A DNA stretch of 64,000 nt from Methanosarcinales archaeon Methan_01 (GCA_001602645.1 LUYE01000036.1:62001-126000); one strand, 5' to 3'; shown: positions 24,952-34,169, counted from the first letter of the stretch. Numbers and translations: made by a program. Notes: a model not told the origin generated them from the letters alone.

Positions 24952-25413
24952 TCAACTCAGATTCTTCAGGATCTTCTCAGCCCCTTCCAGGTTTACTCCG
25001 CCGTGGTATACCTCGTCCACCGTCATCACGGGACCCATCGAGCAGCAACCCAGGCAGTTGACCTTCTTGAGGCTGAATGCGAGGTCAGATGTCGTCTCCT
25101 CTGGCTTTATCTTCAGCCTTGAGGCGGTGAAGTCCAGGACTTTATGCGCCCCCCGGACCTGGCAGGCCGTCCCCATGCAGACCTGGATTACGTGCCTGCC
25201 CACAGGGTTCAGGTTGATGACTTTGTAGAAGCTGGCTATCCTGTAGATCTGGCTTTTTGGGACTCTCAACCTCTCGCTCAAGTGGGAGATCACCTCCCTC
25301 GGTATCCAGTTCAGCTCGCTCTGCAGGTCCAAAAGCAATTGAATCAAGATGCCTTCTTGACCCCGATATCTATCAATTATCTCATCCACCTTATCCAGAT
25401 CAGCCGCATCCAT
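24952..25413 (-). CDS. NuoE/HydC-like [2Fe-2S] subunit
   Basis: The protein has 153 residues: a helical N-terminus (residues 1-70) and a thioredoxin-like ferredoxin domain with Cys79-x4-Cys84 (CMGTAC) and Cys120-x3-Cys124 (CLGCC). This matches NuoE, HndA and HydC in length and motif. It carries electrons to or from the NuoF flavin. It is the first gene of the three-gene operon; the NuoF-like gene starts nine bases after its stop. A TATA box for the operon was not clear in the gap upstream. Confidence 0.93.
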   Translation of the reverse strand: MDAADLDKVDEIIDRYRGQEGILIQLLLDLQSELNWIPREVISHLSERLRVPKSQIYRIASFYKVINLNPVGRHVIQVCMGTACQVRGAHKVLDFTASRLKIKPEETTSDLAFSLKKVNCLGCCSMGPVMTVDEVYHGGVNLEGAEKILKNLS

Positions 25414-25929
25414 GCCACTACCCGCCCTTGTTCTCTTTCTCCAACGTCGACTTCATCTCTCCTCGGCTATCAAAGGTCACGTCATTCACGACGACGCGCA
25501 TCGCCCTAGATATGTGTGATGACCGGGCAAGATGCAGATCTTCACATCACAGGGTGATTGTCGGCCCTTTGGGAGCCTGCCCCGAGGATAAGCTGGCCCG
25601 TGACCCATGAGGTCCCCCAGGGTCTATTCATAAATCGGATCTCAACTCGCTCAAAGAGATTTATCTGATCATACCAGCACCGAGGTCGAGATGGAATTGG
25701 GAAGAGAAGTAGTTTACGGGGGATATGGCTGATCCATCCTGGAAGTGATCCGATGTAGTGATATTAGGAAGACTTGAAATAGATTTATCGCATAAAACGT
25801 GATAAAAATTATTGAGTATGTACTCTCTCTCGGACAACGTGGTGCGGGTGGAGGGCGGAAGCGCCTGGGGGATATCAGCTTCTGCGCCCTTCTCTTTCAT
25901 CATCGAATCCGGGGGAGATGGACGGGTCT
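25414..25929. other. Intergenic region, one doubtful small frame
   Basis: An 80-codon minus-strand frame (25661-25903) lacks a ribosome site and family resemblance, and its codon use differs from its neighbours; I do not accept it as a gene. TGTGATG and CATCACA (about 25515-25555) form a short spaced inverted repeat upstream of the NuoE-like gene and could be a control site. Confidence 0.4.
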
Positions 25930-27189
25930 CTAGAGGATCCCGCCGACGAGGTCCTCGGGGCTCACCCCTGACATCCGGAGGATAAGATAAGCCCCCAGGA
26001 TCGTCCCCGCCATGCTCCCGACGTTGGCGAGGGCGGCGACCAGGATCACCCGGAAGAGAGGGATGGCCATCAGCTCCTTGAAGGTCTCGGCCTCGGCGAG
26101 CTTCTTCGTGTCGGCCATCGTCGGCTTCCTCTTCCAGGCCTCGACGATCCCAGCAAACCAGCCCGCCGCCATCAATGGATTCAAGCTCGTCAGCCAGGCG
26201 ATCAGGAAGGCGGTGAGGGCCGAGAGGGGGTGGCCCCGGGCCAGGACGACGCCCGCGGCGCTGAGGGCACCGTTGACCAGAAACCAGATCTTGAGGGCGG
26301 ATACGATCTTATAGCTATCGATTCCGGCGATCAGGACGGCGGCGATCGTCACGAGGACGAGGAGCATCAGGAGGCCTCCGAAGAGCTTTGGGGCCGAGAC
26401 CCTCTTCTTGGCCGGGCGGGCCATCTCCTCCATGGGGGGTATCTTCTCGGGGTGGTCGAGGTATCTCTTTATCCCCTCCCGGTGGCCGGCGCCGACCACC
26501 GCCAGGACCCTCCCCGTCCTTCCTAGGCGGAGGAGGTTCCGGGCGATGTAGGCGTCTCTCTCGTCGATGAGGACCTGGGCTGCCCGGGGAGATACCTCTC
26601 GAAACTCGTCTATTATGGCGGAGACTACGTCCTCCTCGGTCACCTTATCGATGTCGATCTCCTCCCCCTTACCGAAGGCGGCGGGGATCATCGAGAGGAC
26701 GAGCTTCGCCTTCTCGAGGAAGCTCATGGAAGACCAGAACCTCTGGATGGTGACGGCTATGTCCCTATCCACCAGGGCGACCCTCGCCCCAGCGGCCTCG
26801 GCGGCCTCGATGGCGGCGATCATCTCCGACCCCGGCTTCACCCCCAGGTCCGATCCGATCTTCTTCTGGACGTAGGCGAGGAACCACTGGACCAGGAGGA
26901 GGTAGAGCTTTCCGCCCTTCAGGATCTCCTTTATCTCAAGCTCTCCCGTATCCTCCTGCCCCGTGAGGGCGCGGTACCTCCCCTGGCAGAGCTCCACGGC
27001 GACGACGTCGGGGCGGAGCTCCTCAATCGCCCGCCTCACCTCCTGGACGCTCTTTTCAGATACGTGGGCCGTCCCCACGATCACGATCTCGCCCCTCTCC
27101 CCCTCTGGGGGCATAGGCAGGTCTTCCGCCCATCTCGCGCCGCCCGAATCCATCTCTTCCAAGTAGATCGCCTCGCCGTTGGCCTCCAC
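25930..27189 (-). CDS. TraB/PrgY family membrane protein
   Basis: The protein has 419 residues. Residues 30-235 are the soluble TraB domain (IVGTAHVSEKSVQEVRRAI with the G-T-x-H motif, DVVAVELCQGRY, VVGAGHREGI). Residues 260-410 contain about four membrane helices, including LLMLLVLVTIAAVLIAGI. Enterococcal TraB/PrgY proteins limit sex-pheromone activity, and the fold is related to TIKI and haem-uptake-type hydrolases; a metal-dependent protease-like role is proposed for some members. In archaea the function is unknown. It is 42 bases downstream of the site-2 protease gene and probably co-transcribed with it, which may hint at a joint membrane-protein role. Confidence 0.9.
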   Translation of the reverse strand: MEANGEAIYLEEMDSGGARWAEDLPMPPEGERGEIVIVGTAHVSEKSVQEVRRAIEELRPDVVAVELCQGRYRALTGQEDTGELEIKEILKGGKLYLLLVQWFLAYVQKKIGSDLGVKPGSEMIAAIEAAEAAGARVALVDRDIAVTIQRFWSSMSFLEKAKLVLSMIPAAFGKGEEIDIDKVTEEDVVSAIIDEFREVSPRAAQVLIDERDAYIARNLLRLGRTGRVLAVVGAGHREGIKRYLDHPEKIPPMEEMARPAKKRVSAPKLFGGLLMLLVLVTIAAVLIAGIDSYKIVSALKIWFLVNGALSAAGVVLARGHPLSALTAFLIAWLTSLNPLMAAGWFAGIVEAWKRKPTMADTKKLAEAETFKELMAIPLFRVILVAALANVGSMAGTILGAYLILRMSGVSPEDLVGGIL

Positions 27190-27231
27190 AGGGACGCCCC
27201 CCCTAAAAACCCTTTGTGCACCCGTTGGCCG

Positions 27232-28362
27232 TCACCAGCCAGAGCAGATCTCTATCGCCCGGAGGAGGTCTGACCTGGAGACTATCCCGACTAGCTGGCC
27301 GTCCTCCATGACGGGGAGCCTCCGGATCTGCCGCTCCATCATCTTTTTCATCGCCTCGGCGGCATCGGAATTCGGTTCGATGACGTATATCGCCTTCACC
27401 ATGACGTCCCCCACGACGGCGGTGGCCCTCCTATCCTCGGGGACCTTCTGGACGTCGGATATGGTCACGATCCCCGCGAGCCGTCCCCCCTCCATCACCG
27501 GGTATCCCCGGTGCTTCTCTCGGAACATGAGGTTCATGATCTCAGGGAGGGTCGTCTCGGGGGATACGACACGAAGCTCCCTGGACATTATGTCTCTTAC
27601 TTTCACCCCCTCCAGGGGAACGACGATCGCCGTCGACCTCTCCTCGTCGGAGGCGGCGATGTAGACGAAGATGGCCACGATCACGAGGAGGATTCCACCT
27701 CCGAAGAGCCCCAGAAATCCCATGACTATGGCGAAGAGCTTGCCTATGTTCGCAGCCTGCCTCGTCGCCTCGACGTAGGGCATCCTGGAAGCAAGCCAGG
27801 CCCGGAGGACCCGACCCCCATCCATGGGGAAGGCGGGGAGGAGGTTGAAGATCATCAGGACGATGTTGATGACCCCCAGGGTCCAGAGGAGGGTGGTGAG
27901 GGGGTGGGCCCCGCCCAGGAGGAAGGCCGATTGGACGCTCAATAGGGTGGATCCAGCGCCGATGATCCCGCTGACCCCGGGCCCCGCCACCGCCATCCTC
28001 GCCTCCATCCCCGGGTCCCGGGGGATGTCCTCCATCGAGGCTACCCCGCCGAAGATGTAGAGGGTAATGCTCCTGATCTTTATGCCGTAGCGCATCGCGA
28101 CGAAGGAATGGCCCAGCTCGTGGAGGGCGACGCAGAGGAAGAGGAGGATGGCAAAGGCGAAGGAGTAGGCCCATCTCGCCGCCGGGGGTTCGACGGCCCC
28201 AAACCCGTAGGAGAGGCTGTATACCTCGCCTAGGAGGGAGATGCTGGTGGACTGGGTGAAGGTCGAAAATATGTAGGCAACAAAGGGTATGATCGCGAGG
28301 AAGGTGATGTGGAGCCGGATGGGGATTCCTGCGATCCTCCCGATCTGGAAGGCGGAGCTCAT
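27232..28362 (-). CDS. Site-2 protease (M50) with two CBS domains
   Basis: The protein has 376 residues. The zinc site is H81-E82-L-G-H85 within membrane helix CVALHELGHSFVAM, with the third ligand in NLLPAFPMDGGRVLRA. About six hydrophobic segments span residues 10-235. Residues 250-370 hold two CBS motifs (VRDIMSRELRVVSPETTLPE and VVGDVMVKAIYVIEP...), which bind adenine nucleotides or similar ligands and may gate proteolysis. Site-2 proteases cut membrane-bound regulators within the bilayer. The arrangement is a standard archaeal one. Confidence 0.94.
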   Translation of the reverse strand: MSSAFQIGRIAGIPIRLHITFLAIIPFVAYIFSTFTQSTSISLLGEVYSLSYGFGAVEPPAARWAYSFAFAILLFLCVALHELGHSFVAMRYGIKIRSITLYIFGGVASMEDIPRDPGMEARMAVAGPGVSGIIGAGSTLLSVQSAFLLGGAHPLTTLLWTLGVINIVLMIFNLLPAFPMDGGRVLRAWLASRMPYVEATRQAANIGKLFAIVMGFLGLFGGGILLVIVAIFVYIAASDEERSTAIVVPLEGVKVRDIMSRELRVVSPETTLPEIMNLMFREKHRGYPVMEGGRLAGIVTISDVQKVPEDRRATAVVGDVMVKAIYVIEPNSDAAEAMKKMMERQIRRLPVMEDGQLVGIVSRSDLLRAIEICSGW

Positions 28363-28513
28363 GACCTCGAACTCTCCCTGCCCGTTAATATCTTTTTTGA
28401 GGGGTGGGATAGAGGTCGCTGCTGATCGGCGTCTGGGACCCCACCTCTCTTCGGTTTCTAACGCCTATTGGGCAAGGTGGCTGATAGCACACACTTCGCA
28501 TATTTCGTGACCT

Positions 28514-28545
28514 TTTGTATTAACCAGATAGATATAGTTATAACC
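28514..28545 (+). promoter_or_regulatory. Promoter region of the second dockerin binding protein
   Basis: TTTGTATTAACCAGAT (28514-28529) is identical to a 16-base string in the cfbA promoter (63362-63377). TATTAACC (28518-28525) and TTATAACC (28538-28545) are direct repeats 20 bases apart. TATAGTTATAACC may also serve as the TATA element; the ATG is at 28620. Confidence 0.4.
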
Positions 28546-28619
28546 AATCGACTAATTTAGGTGTTCATGGCGGCGACCGATCATCCCTCGGCTGACTGCC
28601 CAAAAGGAGAATTGAGATC

Positions 28620-29858
28620 ATGAAGACCACCATATCAGCCCTGATGCTTTCGTCGCTTCTCTTGCTGGCGATGCCGTCGATGGTGACGGCCTATACCCTC
28701 CCTATCTTCGGGAACGCCAACATGGACGACGTCGTAGATGAGAAGGACCTGGACCTCCTCCAGGCGATGATCAACGGCTCCGAGAGCGAGTCGGAGCTCG
28801 CCGACGCCGACGCCGACGGCGATATCGACGGTGACGACCTGGTTAGGGTGGAGGAGATAATTCGGGGCGATCCGACGAAGATCACCCTCAACGACTCGGC
28901 CGGCCGGATCGTGACGGTGGACGTCCCCGTCGAGAGGGTAATTCCCCTCAATATGCGCCACGCTACCGCCATCATCGTCCTCGGTGGCAAGGATAAGATC
29001 GTCGGCGTCGATACCACAGTCCGGGATCGAGAACTCCTATTCGGCGACCTAAGCGCGAGAGAGCCCGTCGGAGTCACCAAGGAGCCGGACATCGAGGCGA
29101 TCGTCGCCCTTGAGCCAGACCTGGTCGTCACCTTCACCCATCTAGGGCCCCAGGACCTTTTGGACGAAAAGCTTCCGCCGGAGGTCGCCCTAGTCCGGTT
29201 CGACCTATCTCGGGCCGAAAGCCTGAAAGAGGAGATGATGATGCTCGGCTACCTCATCGGCGATAGAGATGCTGTGAGGGACTATGAGACGTGGTACGAC
29301 CAATACGTGGAAACTGTCGAGGAACGGGTTTCGGCCATCCTCGAAGAGGAGAGGCCGAGGGTCTTCATGGAGCGGGAGAGCACCGACAAGGAGGCCTCCG
29401 TCCGATGGGCCTACGCCAGCGATACTGGGTATACCGACCTCTGCGAGGTTGCAGGAGGCGTGAACATAGGAAAGGAGAAGATCGATTACAATGGGGACGT
29501 CGAGGCGGAGTGGGTGATGGAGGAAAACCCCGCTGTGATCATCGGCCTCTCTTACAGCGGTGGCTACCAGGCAGAAAACGGCTCTCTCCTCAAAGCGTAC
29601 TGGGACGGGATCAAGGGCGCTCCAGGCCTCTCCCTCGTCGACGCCGTAAAAGAGGATCGGGTCTACATAATCTCCGGTGACTTCTCCCTGGGGCCCCAGA
29701 TGACGATCGGAACCGTCGTCGTCGCCAAGTGGCTCTATCCCGAGCTCTTCGCCGACCTCGACCCCGAGGCGATCCACCAGGAGTTTCTGAGGGAGTTCAT
29801 GCACGTCGACTACGATCTCGCCGAGCACGGGGCCTTCGTCTACCCGCCGATGGGGTGA
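28620..29858 (+). CDS. Dockerin-containing ABC-type substrate-binding protein
   Basis: The protein has 412 residues: a signal peptide (1-24), a dockerin with two calcium-type loops at residues 29-84 (GNANMDDVVDEKDLDLL and DADADGDIDGDDLVRVEEII), then a TroA/BtuF-like binding domain (VERVIPLNMRHATAIIVLGG, LEPDLVVTFTHLGPQDL). Organisation and motifs match the protein at 2150-3379. The start has GGAG ten bases upstream. It is alone on this strand, with no ABC permease nearby. Metal-chelate or corrinoid capture, attached to the cell surface through the dockerin, is an inference. Confidence 0.9.
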   Translation: MKTTISALMLSSLLLLAMPSMVTAYTLPIFGNANMDDVVDEKDLDLLQAMINGSESESELADADADGDIDGDDLVRVEEIIRGDPTKITLNDSAGRIVTVDVPVERVIPLNMRHATAIIVLGGKDKIVGVDTTVRDRELLFGDLSAREPVGVTKEPDIEAIVALEPDLVVTFTHLGPQDLLDEKLPPEVALVRFDLSRAESLKEEMMMLGYLIGDRDAVRDYETWYDQYVETVEERVSAILEEERPRVFMERESTDKEASVRWAYASDTGYTDLCEVAGGVNIGKEKIDYNGDVEAEWVMEENPAVIIGLSYSGGYQAENGSLLKAYWDGIKGAPGLSLVDAVKEDRVYIISGDFSLGPQMTIGTVVVAKWLYPELFADLDPEAIHQEFLREFMHVDYDLAEHGAFVYPPMG

Positions 29859-29925
29859 TCCTGGCGAGTCGCGCAAATGGGGGGATCATGGCAGTGGCTG
29901 GGCGACCCAACCCCCTCCCATTTTA

Positions 29926-30474
29926 TCATCCGACGTTGACGAGCCTTCTTATCATGGCGCTGTGCTCCACCATGCAGGCGACGACGTAGGCCTCCTCGAG
30001 GGTTCTGCCGACGGCGAAGACCCCGTGACCCCGGACGATGCAGGCTCTGCTCCCTTTGAGCGCGTTCGATGCGTTTCGGGCCAGCTCAGAGCTTCCCATC
30101 TCCCCCTCGATGATGGGAACGGTCCCTAGGAACTTTGCCCCCTCGCCGTCCATCGGCTCGAAGGGCCCTTCCTCCAGGATCGAGGTGGCGACGGCGTAGG
30201 GGGAATGGGTGTGGATCACCGCCGCAGCCGTCGTCTTCCCGTAGATAGCCCGGTGGACGACGGTCTCACAGCTCGCCAGGGCGTCCTCAGGGCATGGGGC
30301 TGAGGGGGTGACGGCGATCATCAGGTCATCGGTCAATTCGTCCAGCATCGACCCCGTCGAGGTGATAAAGATCATCCCATCCGAGAGAAGGCTGATGTTT
30401 CCAAAATGGGCGTAAGTGAGGCCGGACGATACGAGCTTTCTTCCGAACTTGGATATCTCCGCCTTTGGGTCCAA
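29926..30474 (-). CDS. Class II aldolase/adducin family protein (fuculose-phosphate aldolase type)
   Basis: The protein has 182 residues with the zinc site residues of the family: AAVIHTHSPYAVA (two His), RGHGVFAVG (His), and a later VEHSAMI. GNISLLSDGMIFITSTGSML near the N-terminus binds the phosphate. Archaeal members split or form sugar phosphates with dihydroxyacetone phosphate or lactaldehyde, and some act in salvage of 5'-deoxyadenosine products. The exact substrate is not evident. The stop of the subtilase gene is 11 bases downstream in the opposite sense of transcription order: subtilase (upstream) then aldolase on the minus strand. Confidence 0.88.
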   Translation of the reverse strand: MDPKAEISKFGRKLVSSGLTYAHFGNISLLSDGMIFITSTGSMLDELTDDLMIAVTPSAPCPEDALASCETVVHRAIYGKTTAAAVIHTHSPYAVATSILEEGPFEPMDGEGAKFLGTVPIIEGEMGSSELARNASNALKGSRACIVRGHGVFAVGRTLEEAYVVACMVEHSAMIRRLVNVG

Positions 30475-30485
30475 TGGTCAACACC

Positions 30486-32360
30486 TCAAGAGACGACGAT
30501 GGGGCGGGCCTTAGACCCCACCCCCCCAAAAGGGTCCATCGCATCTACCTTTATAGTATAATCTCCTGGATCCCAGAACCTCGTCTCCCATCGGCCGGTG
30601 TAGACTCCGTTTCCGTCGATATCTCCCATGGGGATTCTGATATCCCGGTCCTGGCCTATGATCTGGGCCTCGACGGAGGCCACGTCTCCTGATACCTCTG
30701 CCTCGATGGTTACGGGATCCCCGACAGTGGCCTCCTCCCTGCTGAGGGAGAGGCTGAGGACATCGGGGCCGTCCGGATCTTCCTCGAGGAGGGAGATGGC
30801 GCGGGAGAGGTTGAGGGAGCCGTATCCGAAGGTGTTGTCGGGGCCCGATGGCCCGATGTCGTCGGCGGACCTCAAAAGGGACCGCTTCACTCCGGCGGGG
30901 TCGAGGCTCGGCTGCTTCTCCAGGATCACCGCGCAGGCCCCCGCCACCTGGGGTGCCGCCATGGATGTCCCGCACATGACTTCTTCTCCGTGGAGCGTCC
31001 CCAACTTGGCGGAGGTGACGTTCACCCCCACCGCCACCAGGTCGGGCTTCACCCGGTTGTCGGGGGTGGGTCCCCGGGAAGACATCGAGAATATAGTCCC
31101 CTCGGGGTCTGTGGCGCCTACGGTGATCACCTTCTCGGCGGTGCCGGGGGTGACGATCGATCCCGTGGCGGGACCCGCGTTCCCGGCGGCGACGCAGGTT
31201 ACTATCCCCGCCTCCACCATCCTGTCGCAGGCCTCATCCAGGAGGGTGGCCCCATCGCTGGGCCCCTCACCGCCGACGCTGAAGGAGAGGACATCTATCC
31301 TCAGGTCATCCTGGTTTTCAAGACACCAGTCGAGGGCGGTGAGGGCGTCGGAGAGGTAGCAGACCCCGTCCTTGTCCATCACCTTGATTACCACAAGCCT
31401 CGCCCCCGGCGCGACCCCGCCGGCGACCCCGGTCCCAGCGATCAGGCTCGCGCAGTGGGTCCCGTGGCCGTGGTCGTCGTAGATCTCCTCTCTCTCGTTG
31501 ACGAAGTCCTTGAAGGCCGCGATCTTGAGGTCGTCGGTGAAGAGGTCGTCGTCCATGTCGTCGAGGGATCGGTGGTTTGCGTCGGCTCCGGTGTCGAGGA
31601 TCGCCACGGTAATGCCCTTGCCGTAGTAATCCTCGACGGCAAAGCGGGGGTCGGTCCTGGGGCTGTACCCCACCGACGGCTCTCCCAGAATCTTGAGCTT
31701 CTTGTCCTCATAAACCCCCTTCACCCCCGCCGTCCCAGCGAGGCTTGCCAGCTTCTCTTTCGGGACGACCATGGAGGCTCCGGGAAGGATCCTGAACTCG
31801 TCCGCCCCCCCCTCCAGGGTGGCGTTCTCCTCGACGAGGACTATCACCCTCAATTCCTCATCCTCCGAATCCTCGAGGGTGTCCTCGATCCGGTTGGAGT
31901 TGAGGTCCCGGTGGTCGAGGACCTTCAGGACCAGGTCGGCGTTCCTGACGGCGTTCCCGGCCCTGTCGACGGCGATGATATCGATCCTGTAGTCGCCTGG
32001 GGGGAGGTTCGAGCTGCACCGGCCCGCGTACCTGCCGGTCCTGGAGAGGTCGATCATCGGTATGAACCGGCCCCCCACCTCGGCGTAGACCGTCTCCACC
32101 GCCACGTCGTCGTCAACCCAGGCGCTGATCTCGACCTGGGGGTCCCCCCGCTTCATTATCTCCGGCAAGACGTGGGCATACTGGATCGTCGGAGGCTCGA
32201 CATCGTCTTCCGGGTTGAGGACCGAGTTCAACCTCTGGAGGAACCAGGGGGGTGGGACCTCCTGGGGCTCGGGGACGGAGATGGAGATGGCCGCGCCGCT
32301 GGTGGCTGTCCCGACGATCGCCGCCAGGGCGAGAAAAAGGAGGGGGCTATGCCGGCTCAT
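30486..32360 (-). CDS. Secreted subtilisin-like serine protease (S8)
   Basis: The protein has 624 residues: a signal peptide (1-23), an N-terminal beta domain (about 50-150), a propeptide-like segment, and the catalytic domain (about 245-510). The triad is Asp256 (VAILDTGAD), His299 (DDHGHGTHCASL) and Ser466 (GTSMAAPQVAGA), with Asn394 (AAGNAG) for the oxyanion hole. The C-terminal ~100 residues are a beta-sandwich resembling the N-terminal one (paired AQIIGQDRDIRIPMGD and AEVGGRFIPMIDLS). It is probably active outside the cell. Neighbouring genes also encode exported proteins. Confidence 0.95.
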   Translation of the reverse strand: MSRHSPLLFLALAAIVGTATSGAAISISVPEPQEVPPPWFLQRLNSVLNPEDDVEPPTIQYAHVLPEIMKRGDPQVEISAWVDDDVAVETVYAEVGGRFIPMIDLSRTGRYAGRCSSNLPPGDYRIDIIAVDRAGNAVRNADLVLKVLDHRDLNSNRIEDTLEDSEDEELRVIVLVEENATLEGGADEFRILPGASMVVPKEKLASLAGTAGVKGVYEDKKLKILGEPSVGYSPRTDPRFAVEDYYGKGITVAILDTGADANHRSLDDMDDDLFTDDLKIAAFKDFVNEREEIYDDHGHGTHCASLIAGTGVAGGVAPGARLVVIKVMDKDGVCYLSDALTALDWCLENQDDLRIDVLSFSVGGEGPSDGATLLDEACDRMVEAGIVTCVAAGNAGPATGSIVTPGTAEKVITVGATDPEGTIFSMSSRGPTPDNRVKPDLVAVGVNVTSAKLGTLHGEEVMCGTSMAAPQVAGACAVILEKQPSLDPAGVKRSLLRSADDIGPSGPDNTFGYGSLNLSRAISLLEEDPDGPDVLSLSLSREEATVGDPVTIEAEVSGDVASVEAQIIGQDRDIRIPMGDIDGNGVYTGRWETRFWDPGDYTIKVDAMDPFGGVGSKARPIVVS

Positions 32361-32385
32361 CTCCTCGCTCTACGTCTCTATCGGA

Positions 32386-34119
32386 TTAATAACTTCCCAG
32401 CTTTCTGATGCCGTCGGTGGCGGCTGCCGTCGTCGCCGTCTCCTGAACGGGTGCGGAGCTGTCTATCTCTATCGTCAGGACGTCCTCGAAGTAGGAGGTC
32501 TTCCCGCCGGCCGCCGCCGCCAGGGTGACGACGTAGATCCCGTTGGGGGCTCCGGTGGCGTCCCAGGTTCCCAGGTGCTCGTTGCTGAGGGTGGGGGAGA
32601 GCTCGATGGTGGCCATCACCTCCCCTTCAGAGTCCTGGATCAGGGCACCAGCGGCGGTGATCGGCGCGAGGGTGGTGCTTCCTACCGACCCGAGCTTGAC
32701 GCCGCCGGTGATCTCCGAGGGGTTGGACCCCGAGGCGTATAGGGCGACGGGATCGAAGCATGCGACGCATCCCATCGTCTTCGCCGTCGGCTTCTCCATG
32801 GAGGTGGCGTTGGAGATCATATCCTCGATCTCCTCAACGGTGACGATCGACTCGTTCGTCTCATCGGGGATGCCTCCGACCTCGTCGATCGTCCCGTTCT
32901 CCGAGACGGCTCCTTCGGCCGCCATCTTCACCTCATCGGCGCCCTCAGCCTCGGAGATCTCCATCCCGGATTCGTCCTCGTCGGGGACGACCTCGAAGGC
33001 GGCGTATATCTTGACGGGCCCAGGCCGGGAGGGGTTCGGGTCCGCCCTGGCGCCTTTCAGGATCGCTTTGACGGGGGGCCTCTTCGCCTCCCAGTCGTTG
33101 AAGGAGTAGACGCTCGAATCGTATCCCATCAGCTGGAGGGCGTACCAGACCATGGCGGCCCTGGCGCCGGCGTAGGAGTAGACGACGATCGGCTCGTCCT
33201 CGTCGAGGCCGGCGAAGACCCTGGTGAGGTCGTCGCTCCCCTTCATCCTGTCGTTGGTCTGAACCTCGTCGTAGTCGATGTGGATGGCGCCCGCTATCTT
33301 GTCGGCGGAGAAGTCCTGGAGGGTTCTGGCGTCGACGAGCTGGCGCTCGCCGCTCGAGACCTCCTCATAGTCGGCCAAGAGGCTGGACCTGACCCGAGGC
33401 GTGTAGACGACGGCTGCCCTCGAGTTCGCCCTCTTCTCCGTAGGGAGTCCGGCGTCCGTCCAGGCGTCCAGACCGCCGTCCAGGACCTGGACTGAGTCGT
33501 GACCGAGGTATCTCATCGCCCAGAAGACGAAGGGGGCGACGGATATCCCGTCGCATGACTCGCAGCTGCCGTAGATCACCACCGAGTCGTCGGGGGATAT
33601 GCCGGCGTTCCCGAAGATCTCGGCCATCTCTGCGGCGGGCCTGGGGTTGTTCTCGTCGTCCAATAGCTCCTCCCAGTAGAGGGGGATCGCCCCCTCGATG
33701 TGGACCGCGTCATAGTCGGAGCCGACGTCCAGGATCACGTTTGCTCTGTTGGCATCTTCGACGGAGGCGAGAAACTCGCCGTGGACGTACCCTCCTCCGG
33801 CGCTGGCCTCAGCGGCTTCCATCGCGGCCCGGGCCCTCTGGGCGCTGGAGCGGTCATCCGTCGCCATTGCCGTCGGATCGTACCCCAGGAATTCGAACAT
33901 CGCAAGATCGGGCCTCGTATCGCCCTTGCAGGCGGGGCAGTCCCACTTGTCCAGCTTCTCCTGAGGTATGTCCAACCCGTTCGCGATCGGATAGAACGCG
34001 AGGAGCATAATCAGAGCCAGGGTCCAGGCTGTCGTTTTAGCTCTGGCCCTGGGACTTGTAGAGTCGGACCAGTTGCTGGTCCGACTTAAGGAATTGCCTC
34101 TTTTTCTAACCCCTAACAT
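32386..34119 (-). CDS. Exported tandem rhodanese protein
   Basis: I take ATG 34119 (MLGVRKRG), with GGGG eight bases upstream, giving 577 residues. A membrane or signal segment lies at about 30-48 (AWTLALIMLLAFYPIANG), followed by a CPAC motif. Rhodanese domain 1 keeps its loop cysteine (VVIYGSCESCDG, Cys186). Domain 2 has VVYSYAGARAAM, where the catalytic Cys is lost. After an acidic linker comes a C-terminal beta domain (GTWDATGAPNGIYVVTLAAA). Rhodaneses move sulfane sulfur, for example from thiosulfate. The inactive second domain resembles the usual active/inactive pairing, with the order reversed. A surface sulfur-handling role is inferred. Confidence 0.88.
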   Translation of the reverse strand: MLGVRKRGNSLSRTSNWSDSTSPRARAKTTAWTLALIMLLAFYPIANGLDIPQEKLDKWDCPACKGDTRPDLAMFEFLGYDPTAMATDDRSSAQRARAAMEAAEASAGGGYVHGEFLASVEDANRANVILDVGSDYDAVHIEGAIPLYWEELLDDENNPRPAAEMAEIFGNAGISPDDSVVIYGSCESCDGISVAPFVFWAMRYLGHDSVQVLDGGLDAWTDAGLPTEKRANSRAAVVYTPRVRSSLLADYEEVSSGERQLVDARTLQDFSADKIAGAIHIDYDEVQTNDRMKGSDDLTRVFAGLDEDEPIVVYSYAGARAAMVWYALQLMGYDSSVYSFNDWEAKRPPVKAILKGARADPNPSRPGPVKIYAAFEVVPDEDESGMEISEAEGADEVKMAAEGAVSENGTIDEVGGIPDETNESIVTVEEIEDMISNATSMEKPTAKTMGCVACFDPVALYASGSNPSEITGGVKLGSVGSTTLAPITAAGALIQDSEGEVMATIELSPTLSNEHLGTWDATGAPNGIYVVTLAAAAGGKTSYFEDVLTIEIDSSAPVQETATTAAATDGIRKLGSY

Positions 34120-34169
34120 ATTTCTTCCCCTGAATGAATCGTACATGTGATCGCATGGATGTGGTTGGA

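Noticed and set aside
25661-25903. 80-codon minus-strand frame
   Set aside because: No ribosome site, no domain and unlike local codon use; it lies in a promoter-type gap.
30990-32408. 472-codon plus-strand frame opposite the subtilase
   Set aside because: Low-complexity Gly/Val/Asp pattern typical of antisense GC-rich genes; the minus-strand subtilase has a full catalytic triad.
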